Source: Candidatus Iainarchaeum sp. | GTDB taxonomy: Archaea; Iainarchaeota; Iainarchaeia; Iainarchaeales; GCA-2688035 | Direction of reading: 5' to 3' | Length of the DNA stretch: 28,369 nt | Assembly (NCBI GenBank): GCA_028712575.1 | Contig: JAQTPU010000001.1 | Location: 1-28,369 of the forward strand | In this document: piece by piece, positions 21,725 to 28,369 of the stretch | How the letters are laid out: each line of letters opens with the position of its first letter | Position numbering within the stretch: the first letter of the stretch is position 1 | Position numbers and translations under genes: made by a program | Notes under the pieces: model-generated | What the model was told of the DNA's origin: nothing | Databases searched by the model: none | Seen by the model: the letters and a program-made list of their open reading frames with translations, nothing else

Positions 21725-21837
21725 TCGAATCTGTCCCTTGTTTTTAATTGTCAGGTTGGCAATCAAGCCCTCAATTGCCTTTTTTTATAAAGGCTTAAAA
21801 TTATGCAAAATTTGTAGTTGACCGATAAACCAGTATT

Positions 21838-22467
21838 TTATTTTTCAATTATTTTTTTTACTTCTTTTTCCGTTAATTCCCTGATTCCTTTCCTTGTTGC
21901 GACCATTACTGTGATGCTTTTTCCGCCGCTGTAAATGTCCCTTTTCTTTGCGGCAGTAACCGCCCTTACGGCAAGCTCGACAAGCTCCTGCTCTTCCATT
22001 GTTTCCCTGTAATTCTGGTCAAGAACTGTCATTGCAAATTCAGTCCCCGAACCGCTCACTGCGAACTTGTCCCTTTTCAGTATTCCCCCGTCGGGAGTCA
22101 GCTCGTACAATTCCGACTGCTTGTTTATTCCGCCTATAAGAAACTGCACTCCAAAGGGATAATACCTGTTCGCATTCAGGATGTTTGAAAGAAAATTCAC
22201 AAGCGCATTTGGAGTCATTTTTGTTTCCCGTTCTATTTCATAAAGCCTTGCCTGGCTTTTCGCAAACCTCACAAGGGTAAGCAAATCCCCGACTATTCCT
22301 GCCGTTGTCAGGATTATATTGTCGGTAATCTTGTAGACTTTCGGGCTTTCCTCGTCATATGCAATATGGCCGAAGCTTGCCCTCATGTCCGCTGCCATTA
22401 CTACAACGTCTTTTCCCACTAAACCAACAGTAGTGGTTCCTGTTTTCAGCTTATTTTGGGTTTCCAT
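21838..22467 (-). CDS. psmB: Proteasome beta subunit
   Basis: A 209-aa catalytic beta subunit of the 20S proteasome. A 10-residue propeptide (METQNKLKTG) should be cut to expose Thr11 (TTTVGLVG) as the N-terminal nucleophile. The catalytic Asp and Lys lie in MAADMRAS and SPKVYKI, and SGSGTEFAM and GGKSITVMV are also conserved. SD GGTGA (rc of 22472-22476) lies 4 nt before the ATG, and a TATA-like TTTTTAAATA is further upstream near 22530. No alpha subunit is in the window, so the genes are unlinked here. It is followed by fttA. Confidence 0.97.
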   Translation of the reverse strand: METQNKLKTGTTTVGLVGKDVVVMAADMRASFGHIAYDEESPKVYKITDNIILTTAGIVGDLLTLVRFAKSQARLYEIERETKMTPNALVNFLSNILNANRYYPFGVQFLIGGINKQSELYELTPDGGILKRDKFAVSGSGTEFAMTVLDQNYRETMEEQELVELAVRAVTAAKKRDIYSGGKSITVMVATRKGIRELTEKEVKKIIEK

Positions 22468-22581
22468 TATTTCACCAGTTGAAAACTAAAATTAGTTTCT
22501 GAGCCTATAATCATATTGCCCAAGCAAATATTTAAAAAGCTAAGGCATGCGCTAAAATCATTCCTTTCTCTTGTTTTTCAA

Positions 22582-22851
22582 TTATTTTTTGTAAATATTG
22601 TCGTGATTGTCGTAGTCCCAGAGCTCAACTGTTCTTTCGTTTTCATGGATTTCATAAACAAGAACAAAAGACTTGTAAATGTGCACGCGCCTTTTGTTTT
22701 TCAGAGTGGCGCCCAAAGGCTTGAATCCATACGGGTCTTCAAGAATCTGTTTTATTCTCTTTTCTATTGCATCAAGCTGTTCTGGGCCTTTTTTGCCTAT
22801 TTTTCCAAATATTTTTTCTAGTGACGGCTTGACTTTCAATCCATAAACCAC
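22582..22851 (-). CDS. RelE/ParE-superfamily toxin
   Basis: An 89-aa protein with the RelE-like pattern: LKVKPSLEKIFGKIGKKGPE at the start, then IEKRIKQILEDPYGFKPL, then NKRRVHIYKSFVLVYEIHEN and VELWDYDNHDNIYKK. The YGFKPL...(K)R.H...V..Y segment matches archaeal RelE toxins that cut mRNA on the ribosome. It starts 5 nt after its antitoxin's stop, the usual order antitoxin-toxin. Catalytic residues are variable in this family, so activity is not certain. Confidence 0.87.
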   Translation of the reverse strand: MVYGLKVKPSLEKIFGKIGKKGPEQLDAIEKRIKQILEDPYGFKPLGATLKNKRRVHIYKSFVLVYEIHENERTVELWDYDNHDNIYKK

Positions 22852-22856
22852 TAGAA

Positions 22857-23099
22857 TCAGCCCTTTTTGAGCTTTGCAAAGTAAGCATCAATATTTTTTA
22901 TCGGGATTGATTTTTCTTTTTCAAGCCTTTTCAGCTTTTCAATGTATTCAGGCCTCAGCGCGGGTTCCAGAATTTCAGCGCCGTATTCCTTTGCCATCTG
23001 GTTTATTGCAGAACTTTTATCCTTCAGCTGGTACTTCGCTTTTACAATATTAATCACGTGGTCTGCTTGCTCATCAAGCTTTACAATCGCAGTAGGCAT
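22857..23099 (-). CDS. Antitoxin (DUF2683-like) of the RelE module
   Basis: An 80-aa protein of the short archaeal DUF2683-like antitoxin type: IVKLDEQADHVINIVKAKY then KDKSSAINQMAKEYG, a ribbon-helix-helix-like DNA-binding half, followed by a helical toxin-binding tail rich in charge. It directly precedes the toxin by 5 nt. Its promoter holds two TATTAATA palindromes, one of them at the TATA position, so the protein probably represses its own operon. Confidence 0.85.
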   Translation of the reverse strand: MPTAIVKLDEQADHVINIVKAKYQLKDKSSAINQMAKEYGAEILEPALRPEYIEKLKRLEKEKSIPIKNIDAYFAKLKKG

Positions 23100-23109
23100 A
23101 TTATTACCA

Positions 23110-23128
23110 TATTAATATTGTATTAATA
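23110..23128. promoter_or_regulatory. Candidate operator of the RelE module
   Basis: Two self-complementary TATTAATA copies (23110-23117 and 23121-23128) are separated by 3 nt. The distal one lies about 25 nt from the antitoxin ATG at 23099 and would be the TATA box, so binding there would block transcription. Confidence 0.5.
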
Positions 23129-23243
23129 CTGAATTAAAAAGCTTTCATTAAGCCGTAATGGTGGTTTTTTACAAACAAGTTCTCTCTTTTCCACATTGGC
23201 AAGAAGGCGTAATCCTGCGTATTTTTTCTTAAAGTATTTTTTT

Positions 23244-23600
23244 TCAGATGCCGTAAAGTTCTTTTATTTTTTGTTTTACTTCTTTTAGTTTTTGGCCTGA
23301 AATTTTTCCAATGTTGTGTTCTATTAGCTGTTTGTATGTTGTTACAGGATTGTCGACCATTATCTGGCTTTCTGTTTTGAGTTCCCCCCTTTCAAGGTCT
23401 TTTTGTGCTAATGCTACATCGAATTGTGTTTTTTTTGCCTGTGAGGTTATTTTGAGGAGAATTAAGTCGTCTGATTTTTTGTTGAATTCTGAGTTGCTGA
23501 TTACAAGCGCTGGCCTTCTTTTTGCTCCAATCTGTTCTGCAAATAGCAGTGTAGCTATTACAAGGCCCCCTTGTTCAAAACTTAAAGAGCTTTTCTGCAT
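23244..23600 (-). CDS. MazF/PemK-like mRNA interferase
   Basis: A 118-aa protein with the PemK/MazF fold: GGLVIATLLFAEQIGAKRRPALVISNSEFNKKSDDLILLKITSQ, i.e. G.IV, K.RPALVIS and the later strand pattern, then KTESQIMVDNPVTTYKQL, including the conserved Ser-Gln-.-x-V-D segment. Family members are endoribonucleases. The start is set at the ATG at 23600 (MQKSSLSFEQGG), giving a 26-nt overlap with the antitoxin; longer in-frame starts extend to 23663 but add residues outside the fold. Confidence 0.87.
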   Translation of the reverse strand: MQKSSLSFEQGGLVIATLLFAEQIGAKRRPALVISNSEFNKKSDDLILLKITSQAKKTQFDVALAQKDLERGELKTESQIMVDNPVTTYKQLIEHNIGKISGQKLKEVKQKIKELYGI

Positions 23601-23778
23601 CTTCTCCCTCTTCTGCCCATCTCTTGTAAGCATATAATCTCCAAGGGTCTTTTTCTGATTCAAGAATCTGCACTTTTTTTTCTATTGCCTGCCTTGCAAC
23701 TTCAGTCCACTTTACTTCGGGGTGTTGCTTCATTTTTGAATGCAGTTCATCAGGAATCGCCATAGTCATATTAACCAC
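23575..23778 (-). CDS. Antitoxin of the MazF-like module
   Basis: A 67-aa protein with a ribbon-helix-helix-like start (VNMTMAIPDELHSKMKQHPE then WTEVARQAIEKKVQILE) typical of archaeal VapB/MazE-type antitoxins, and an acidic tail. The GTG at 23778 is preferred: an AGGTGA (rc of 23784-23789) lies 5 nt upstream. The 3' end overlaps the toxin start by 26 nt, so synthesis is coupled. An inverted repeat in its promoter suggests autoregulation. Confidence 0.82.
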   Translation of the reverse strand: MVNMTMAIPDELHSKMKQHPEVKWTEVARQAIEKKVQILESEKDPWRLYAYKRWAEEGEDAEKLFKF

Positions 23779-23785
23779 TCAATCA

Positions 23786-23821
23786 CCTTAAATAAGTAAG
23801 ATAAGTAAACTTTATTTAAGG
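23786..23821. promoter_or_regulatory. Candidate operator of the MazF-like module
   Basis: Perfect inverted repeat CCTTAAATAA (23786-23795) and TTATTTAAGG (23812-23821) with a 16-nt spacer. The spacer region contains two ATAAGTAA direct repeats (23792-23799 and 23801-23808) nine nt apart. It lies just upstream of the antitoxin start and overlaps its SD. A good fit for a dimer-binding antitoxin. Confidence 0.55.
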
Positions 23822-23885
23822 CTTTCTTTTGTTTTTAAAATCGGCAATTTTGCTTTAAAATTTAATTAGGGCGGATTTCCGCTAA

Positions 23886-24203
23886 TCAGCCTTTATTTTT
23901 TCTTTTAATAATCCGTCTCGCTTTTTCCACGTTTTTTATCATTGCCCTGTCGTGCCTAACTTGTGCAGAGTTTGCAGTTTGCCAAGATCTTTGTGCTTGG
24001 TCGCGAAATTCTTTTTCAAAAGAATTTGTGTCCCTATGGGCATTGGGAACAATTAGGTTGAACGTGCCGGAGCGCCCCATTGCAAAAGCAGGCAGATATG
24101 CAGAATCTCTTTCGTTGTTTCGCAGTTTTTGAAAACTTCGTGCCTTTTCAATTGATTTGGCTGCGCTTGTCGGAATAACACGAATTTTTTTTGATGGTTT
24201 CAT
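23886..24203 (-). CDS. Small basic protein of unknown function
   Basis: Unknown 105-aa protein, Arg/Lys-rich, without membrane segments or cysteines. Residues 35-55 (LPAFAMGRSGTFNLIVPNAH) look like a short beta unit inside otherwise helical sequence. The C-terminus (ARRIIKRKNKG) is strongly basic. TATTTAAGAAA-type sequence (rc of 24223-24232) sits about 25 nt upstream of the ATG, suggesting its own leaderless transcript although the FKBP gene ends only 38 nt upstream. It may be a nucleic-acid-binding protein; no motif proves it. Confidence 0.65.
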   Translation of the reverse strand: MKPSKKIRVIPTSAAKSIEKARSFQKLRNNERDSAYLPAFAMGRSGTFNLIVPNAHRDTNSFEKEFRDQAQRSWQTANSAQVRHDRAMIKNVEKARRIIKRKNKG

Positions 24204-24241
24204 GAAACTATATTGACGCGTCTTTCTTAAATGATTTTCTG

Positions 24242-25000
24242 TTATTTTTTCCCTTTCCCTTTTGCGGGTTTTTTCTCCGCTGGCTTTTTGATTTCTGTTT
24301 CCTTGTTTTCAGTTTCCTCTGCTTTTGTGAATTCTTCCGAGAATTTTACGCTTTCAATTCCCTTTACGTGCTTTGTTATTATGCCTGAAAACATTTTTTT
24401 CAATTGGCCTGTTGCGGAGGCGTATTTTGCGTCAATCGAAATTTCTATTTTGTTTTCCTTTATTGAAAGCTTTTTTTCATTGTCTGGAATGATGCCGAAG
24501 TATTTTTCAAAAAGCGATTCAATCTGCTCTTTCTGGCTTTTAAGCTCCTTTTCAATTTTCAGGTCATATTCTATTTCCTTGCCCGCAAGGGGATGGTTGA
24601 AATCAACCCGTACCCTTCCGCCCGAAACTGATTGTATCCTTGCAATCCTGTCGTTAAGGTCCAGCACCATTCCGGGAACTGGATTTATTTTCCTGTTCTG
24701 GAATTCTTTCAAAGGCACAACCCCGATAAGTTTCTGGCTTCTTTCCCCGAACGCGTCTTTCGGCTGAAGGACAAGCTTTTTCTCTTCCCCTTCCTTCATT
24801 GCAAGAAGTGCGGAATCGATTGCCTTGAGCATTTCGCCTTCGCCGAGAATAATCGGCACTGCGCCGTATTTCTTTTTTTCCTGGAAAAGCCCAGCTTCAA
24901 TCGCTTTTTTTTCGTCTGTTGTTTCAAACACGCTGCCGCTTGAAACCGCTTTTCCGGTGTAATTTACCAGAACTATTTTTCCCTGTTCCACAAATACCAC
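24242..25000 (-). CDS. FKBP-type peptidyl-prolyl isomerase, SlyD-like
   Basis: A 252-aa archaeal FKBP. The N-terminal domain has GKIVLVNYTGKA then GSVFETT, then the VPIILGEGEMLKAIDSALLAMKEGEEKKL segment typical of the catalytic site. The IF (insert-in-flap) chaperone domain PKDAFGERSQKLIGVVPLKEF...GRVRVDFNHPLAGKEI is SlyD-like. It is followed by an extra C-terminal alpha/beta domain and a Lys/Glu/Pro tail (PAEKKPAKGKGKK). It is a cytoplasmic folding catalyst. Start is GTG at 25000; a second GTG at 24991 fits a TATA-like AATATTAATT (near 25018) spacing better, so the first three residues are uncertain. Confidence 0.93.
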   Translation of the reverse strand: MVFVEQGKIVLVNYTGKAVSSGSVFETTDEKKAIEAGLFQEKKKYGAVPIILGEGEMLKAIDSALLAMKEGEEKKLVLQPKDAFGERSQKLIGVVPLKEFQNRKINPVPGMVLDLNDRIARIQSVSGGRVRVDFNHPLAGKEIEYDLKIEKELKSQKEQIESLFEKYFGIIPDNEKKLSIKENKIEISIDAKYASATGQLKKMFSGIITKHVKGIESVKFSEEFTKAEETENKETEIKKPAEKKPAKGKGKK

Positions 25001-25148
25001 ATTCCTTTGAAATTAATATTTTCAAATGATAAAATGAATTAAAGACAAAAACCAGATAATGAGTTTTTAACCTTTGCTTTCTAAATATTTTAAATAGTGA
25101 ACTTTTAAAAGGTTTTTTATCAGCCAAAATATTTGGTTTTGTGGTTTT

Positions 25149-26480
25149 ATGAACAAAAATCAGGTTATTGCGCTTGCAATCGGGATTCTGATGCTTTCCT
25201 CGACAATCGGCTTTGCTTTTATGAGCCTTTCGGGCCAGGCTCCCGCAGCCGCCAATACCGGAGACACGCCTGTTCCGCCCGCAAGCGAAATAAAATACAG
25301 TGCGAAATTCCAGCCCGCAAAAGTTGTTGAAATAATGCCCCTCATAAAAATTTTTGGTTACACTTCAGAATATGATATCCAGAAGATTGATTCCGCAATT
25401 GCGGGAATAAGCGGGGTTACAAAGGTTACGTCTGTTTTTGGGAATACTGCCCCTCCAAATCTCACATATATCGCGGAGATTTCTTTCAGCAGGGACTTCG
25501 GCCCTGAAACTGTTGTTGGGGAAATAAAAAGCAGGGGAATCCTCCAGGGAGTTGACGGTTATGCGCTCGGCGTTGTTGATTTGCAGAAGAAAATTGTTTT
25601 CAAGAGCGAGAATGCCGACCTTAATCTTACAAAGGAATATGAATTTGCAGACACGCAGAGTCCGGCCCTCGTCGGCTTTGCAGACCTTAAGGGGGATGAT
25701 GTCCTTGTGACTGTTTCCGCTGTCTTTGCAGGCTCAAAGCTTGTTGATTTGATGAGCATTGAGGAACAGAACATTACTGCGGCTCCCTCTTCAGGCACCC
25801 AGAACCTCGAACTTTCGATTGTTTCCCTTGAACCAAGCCTTGTTTTTTCAGGAAAAGCGTTTTTTTCGGCAAAGCCGGATTCCGATGCTTTGAAAGCAAA
25901 AATAGGCAGTATTGCGGATGTAAACTGGGTTGAGCTTGGCGCTTTGAGCATTGCCCCGAAACTCACACTCTCCGGGCCGTTGCAGATTTCGGAGGAACAG
26001 GTTCACGACCTTAATGTTTTTATCCTGTCCCTTAATCCCCAGGATGTTTCTTTTGTGAACCAGGGCCTTTTGGAGGTTTCAATCCCTTTCAATGATGATG
26101 CAAACCTTGCGGATGCAAAGGCAAGGCTTGCCCTGCAGTTGAAAGCAATGGATTTGAATTCCGTTTCTATTGGGGAAAATTCAGGTGAACTTTTCGGAAG
26201 TGTTTCGTTAATGCGGGCCGATTCAAATGCCCTCTCGGGGCAGTTAAGGCAGCTGCTGGAATCTTTTTCCTTGCAGGACATTGCAATAATGCAGCCCGCA
26301 AGGCTTTTCATGAGCGAGGTTGCAGATTCGAATGCAAATGCGGTTTATCCTGTGGATTCGAATTCCGTCAATGCCCAGGTAAAGGCGGGCCATGCAATAG
26401 GCGACAAGGTAAAAGCGAATATCCTTTATTACATAGTGAGAAAGAAAATCGCTTTCATTGCGGCAGAAGAAGAAAAATAA
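25149..26480 (+). CDS. Membrane-anchored extracytoplasmic protein of unknown family
   Basis: A 443-aa protein with an N-terminal membrane/signal helix (VIALAIGILMLSSTIGFAFM) followed by a Pro/Ala linker and a large outer part. That part has recurring units of two strands and a helix: IKIFGYTSEYDIQKIDSAIAG...VTKVTSVFG, then ELSIVSLEPSLVFSGKAFFS...SDALKAKIGSIADVNWVELG, then LEVSIPFNDDANLADAKARLALQLKAMDLNSVSIG. The repeated beta-alpha-beta look resembles ferredoxin-like or HMA-like folds, but I see no metal-binding Cys pair. Role unknown. It is transcribed away from the FKBP gene. Confidence 0.8.
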   Translation: MNKNQVIALAIGILMLSSTIGFAFMSLSGQAPAAANTGDTPVPPASEIKYSAKFQPAKVVEIMPLIKIFGYTSEYDIQKIDSAIAGISGVTKVTSVFGNTAPPNLTYIAEISFSRDFGPETVVGEIKSRGILQGVDGYALGVVDLQKKIVFKSENADLNLTKEYEFADTQSPALVGFADLKGDDVLVTVSAVFAGSKLVDLMSIEEQNITAAPSSGTQNLELSIVSLEPSLVFSGKAFFSAKPDSDALKAKIGSIADVNWVELGALSIAPKLTLSGPLQISEEQVHDLNVFILSLNPQDVSFVNQGLLEVSIPFNDDANLADAKARLALQLKAMDLNSVSIGENSGELFGSVSLMRADSNALSGQLRQLLESFSLQDIAIMQPARLFMSEVADSNANAVYPVDSNSVNAQVKAGHAIGDKVKANILYYIVRKKIAFIAAEEEK

Positions 26481-26483
26481 TCC

Positions 26484-26813
26484 TTATTTTTTTTTCAATT
26501 CAGTGATTGCCTCTGCAATATCCCCCGAATGCTTTTTCAATGCGTCTTCGGCCTGTTTTTTGTTTGCGCCGGCCTGTTCCATTACAAGCTTTACATCGCC
26601 CTCGCTTGCCGCGTTTTCCTCTTCAGGAGTGCCCATTATTGTGAAGATTTTCTGGCCCTGGACAAGCATTACTGTGACTTTCGGCTCCCTAATGGTTATT
26701 TTTTTGCCGCTGCATTCAATAATTACCCTGTCTGCGTCAAGTTCTTCTGTTTTTATGCCGAACTGTTTTAGCATTCCGGCCATCTGCTTTGGATTTCCCA
26801 TTCCCGGAAACAT
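26484..26813 (-). CDS. nac: Nascent polypeptide-associated complex protein (archaeal NAC alpha)
   Basis: A 109-aa homologue of archaeal NAC, which binds nascent chains at the ribosome exit. The start MFPGMGNPKQMAGMLKQFGI is typical; the NAC barrel includes DADRVIIECSGKKITIREPKVTVMLVQGQKIFTIMG. The C-terminal UBA domain is VKLVMEQAGANKKQAEDALKKHSGDIAEAITEL. The ATG at 26813 is preferred to the GTG at 26819 because SD GAGGTG (rc of 26819-26824) is 5 nt before it. It is convergent with the 443-aa gene and 3 nt away. Confidence 0.95.
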   Translation of the reverse strand: MFPGMGNPKQMAGMLKQFGIKTEELDADRVIIECSGKKITIREPKVTVMLVQGQKIFTIMGTPEEENAASEGDVKLVMEQAGANKKQAEDALKKHSGDIAEAITELKKK

Positions 26814-26884
26814 TTTCACACCTCAATAGCATAATCAGCTGTAACTAGAATCTGGTTAAATTAGTTTAAAAATCGGACTATTGG

Positions 26885-26916
26885 CTTTGCCCTGCCCGAA
26901 TCAAAACAAGGCAAAG
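26885..26916. other. Inverted repeat in the NAC-27 kb intergenic region
   Basis: CTTTGCC at 26885-26891 pairs with GGCAAAG at 26910-26916 across an 18-nt loop. It lies between two divergent genes; the rest of 26825-27035 holds a TATA-like CTTTTTAAG near 26971 for the plus-strand gene. Confidence 0.35.
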
Positions 26917-27035
26917 GGAATTAAAATTTTTCCGCCCTGAAAGAGGCGTGTTTATTGGCGGCCCTTCCGGCTTTTTAAGCGGTTCATTTCCTTGTTTTGA
27001 AACAGAACTGTTTTTTAACCTTGCAGGCTCATGTT

Positions 27036-27692
27036 ATGTTTATGGCCGAGGGCATTATTTCCTCTTTTGACAAGTTTGCGGCAAAACTGCCGAAGGATTT
27101 TGATTTGGAGAAGCATGCTTCCAGGGCTTCGGCTTTGAAGCACTATTTTTCAAAAGGCGGCGTTGTTTCAATCGCCCTTTCAGAAAAAGACTGGCCCAGG
27201 CTTTTGTATCCGACAAAAGACAGCCTTAGGCAGAAAATTTCCGAATGCGCGGAAAAGCGCAAAAAATACGAGTCTAGCCTCGGCGACTGGAAAAAGCACT
27301 TTGTGCAGGCACAGCTTTACCATGTGGTGAACAATGTGAAAAAGCTCAAGGAGCCCCTGTATTGGAAGCATGTTGCAAAGGTCGTTACAGATTCAGATTA
27401 CAGGAAGGATGCGGAATCAGTCAGGCTTCCCGCCCACCTTGTTTCTGACAAGCGCTGGAAGCCCATGGTGCAGATGTTTGTGAACGACCTTGATTACAGG
27501 AAACAGCTTACTGAAACAGTCGAGACAAGCATTGTTTACAGGGACAAGACAGTTGCAAAATATGCGGATGACACGCGCGAATTCCGGATGTCGCAGAGCG
27601 GGAAGCAGATAGATGACCTGGAGAAAAAAATTGCCGCCATCGATGCGGACATTTCCGCACTGCAGGAACTTATAAAATGGGCAAGCTTCTGA
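27036..27692 (+). CDS. Unknown helical protein upstream of the HemK2-type gene
   Basis: I do not recognise this 218-aa protein. It is mostly helical and charged with no signal or membrane segment, and ends in a coiled coil (GKQIDDLEKKIAAIDADISALQELIKWASF). The middle has conserved-looking aromatic and charged segments (KDWPRLLYPTKDSLRQKISE and RLPAHLVSDKRWKPMVQMF). I start it at the ATG at 27036; the open frame extends to a TTG at 26997. It ends 7 nt before the methyltransferase start, so the two are probably co-transcribed. Confidence 0.72.
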   Translation: MFMAEGIISSFDKFAAKLPKDFDLEKHASRASALKHYFSKGGVVSIALSEKDWPRLLYPTKDSLRQKISECAEKRKKYESSLGDWKKHFVQAQLYHVVNNVKKLKEPLYWKHVAKVVTDSDYRKDAESVRLPAHLVSDKRWKPMVQMFVNDLDYRKQLTETVETSIVYRDKTVAKYADDTREFRMSQSGKQIDDLEKKIAAIDADISALQELIKWASF

Positions 27693-27699
27693 TTTTGTT

Positions 27700-28311
27700 A
27701 TGCCAAAAAAGTTTTTTCTGCGCGATTTTGAATTCCTTGTTTTTGATTCTGTTTACTGCCCCGCAGAGGACTCGGAGCTTCTTGCAGATGCGGTGAAAGT
27801 TTTTCCGGGCTCCTCTGTCCTTGACATGGGCTGCGGGACAGGCATCCAGGGCCTGAATGCTGTGCTTCAAGGCGCTTCCTTTGCCTGCTTTGCAGACAAA
27901 AACCCCGCTGCCGTGCAGAATGCAGAAAAAAACTTCGGGCTGCTGAAAAAGCAGGGTGCCTGTGGAGAAGCCGGGGCGGAGTTTTTTGAAACAGACCTGT
28001 TTTCAGGAATAAGCAGGAAATTTGATTTAATTCTTTTCAACCCGCCTTATGTGCCTTCGGGGAAAAAAAAATTTTTAGACCTTGACGGGGGCGAGTTTGG
28101 AAGGGAAGTGCTTGACGGGTTCCTGGAAAAAGCGCCTGGTTTCCTCAATCCAAATGGCAGGATTTTTTTTCTCCAGACAAGCATTAACATTGTTTCCCGC
28201 ACAAAAAGAATCCTGAAGGAAAAAGGCTTTCGGAGCAGGATTGCTGCAAGGCAAAAATTGTTTTTTGAGGAACTTTTTGTTTTCAAGGCCTGGAAAAAAA
28301 AGTTTTGCTAA
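27700..28311 (+). CDS. HemK2/Mtq2-type N5-glutamine methyltransferase
   Basis: A 203-aa SAM-dependent methyltransferase of the HemK/Mtq2 subgroup, which methylates the GGQ glutamine of class I release factors in archaea and eukaryotes. It shows the subgroup's N-terminal VYCPAEDSELLADAV, motif I VLDMGCGTGIQGL and catalytic FNPPYVPSG. The N-terminal extra domain of bacterial PrmC is absent, as in Mtq2. In eukaryotes the enzyme needs a partner (Trm112); no Trm112-like gene is adjacent, but the coiled-coil gene just upstream could be a partner. Its TAA overlaps the next, opposite-strand gene by 4 nt. Confidence 0.92.
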   Translation: MPKKFFLRDFEFLVFDSVYCPAEDSELLADAVKVFPGSSVLDMGCGTGIQGLNAVLQGASFACFADKNPAAVQNAEKNFGLLKKQGACGEAGAEFFETDLFSGISRKFDLILFNPPYVPSGKKKFLDLDGGEFGREVLDGFLEKAPGFLNPNGRIFFLQTSINIVSRTKRILKEKGFRSRIAARQKLFFEELFVFKAWKKKFC

Positions 28312-28369
28312 TTTGCAGCCCTGTTTTTTCTGGTTTTTGCGAATATTACCACTGCCAGCCCGATGAGTT
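28308..28369 (-). CDS. C-terminus of a membrane protein (partial)
   Basis: The last 19 codons of a minus-strand frame entering from the right edge read LIGLAVVIFAKTRKNRAAN and stop at TAG (28308-28310). A hydrophobic stretch followed by KTRKNR is what a C-terminal membrane anchor with a cytoplasmic basic tail looks like. It overlaps the methyltransferase stop by 4 nt (CTAA), the same packing seen at 11811-11814. Too short to name. Confidence 0.55.
   Translation of the reverse strand, partial: LIGLAVVIFAKTRKNRAAN

Noticed and set aside
1..28369. tRNA or rRNA genes
   Set aside because: I looked for T-loop (GTTCGAATC-like) and rRNA-like stretches in all gaps and found none.

Overview
The window looks like a piece of a small-genome DPANN-type archaeon; Diapherotrites/Iainarchaeota or a relative is my best guess, from gene content only. 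Archaeal markers include a proteasome beta subunit, the KH-MBL-beta-CASP termination factor aCPSF1/FttA, NAC alpha with a UBA tail, geranylgeranyl reductase, the wyosine enzyme Taw1 and an AK6/Fap7-type kinase. Many genes have a TATA-like box about 25-28 nt before the start codon (leaderless transcripts), while others have Shine-Dalgarno (SD) sequences. Genes are tightly packed, with many 1-26 nt overlaps, several of them tail-to-tail. I see no tRNA, rRNA, CRISPR array or insertion sequence.

Region 1 (1-5.4 kb) is a hydrogenase locus. It holds the 3' end of hydG, a Lys-rich 98-aa protein of unknown role, hydD and hydA: a cytoplasmic group 3b [NiFe] (sulf)hydrogenase whose hydB would lie upstream. 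On the opposite strand is the maturation protease that would trim HydA. Next come an EamA transporter and a 241-aa protein whose C-terminal part resembles HypC. A 53-aa hypC is hidden tail-to-tail behind that protein and is coupled to an unknown basic protein.

Region 2 (5.4-8.5 kb) has a ferredoxin overlapping a geranylgeranyl reductase (saturation of archaeal lipid chains), an NFACT/Rqc2-like protein without its C-terminal domain, and a PRC-barrel protein. Region 3 (8.5-11.5 kb) is visibly more AT-rich with different codon use. It has a small secreted protein and a two-gene operon joining an HTH/possible nuclease protein to Taw1.

Region 4 (11.5-18 kb) has a small membrane protein, AMMECR1, a tail-to-tail DUF4258/DUF2283 pair, an 1103-aa coiled-coil lipoprotein with a C-terminal membrane anchor, and a secreted CARDB-like surface protein. 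Region 5 (18-25 kb, all minus strand) has an unreported-size 43-aa ORF coupled to a methyltransferase and AK6, then FttA, the proteasome beta subunit, two toxin-antitoxin modules, a small basic protein and an FKBP prolyl isomerase. Region 6 (25-28.4 kb) has a membrane-anchored protein, NAC alpha, an unknown gene next to a HemK2/Mtq2-type glutamine methyltransferase, and the 3' end of a membrane protein.

A family of chained-hairpin intergenic repeats runs through the window. Two copies share 132 identical bases although they lie 14.8 kb apart. Two reversed, shorter copies lack the middle part. One long copy sits between two copies of a 21-bp direct repeat that carry the promoter elements of two divergent genes.
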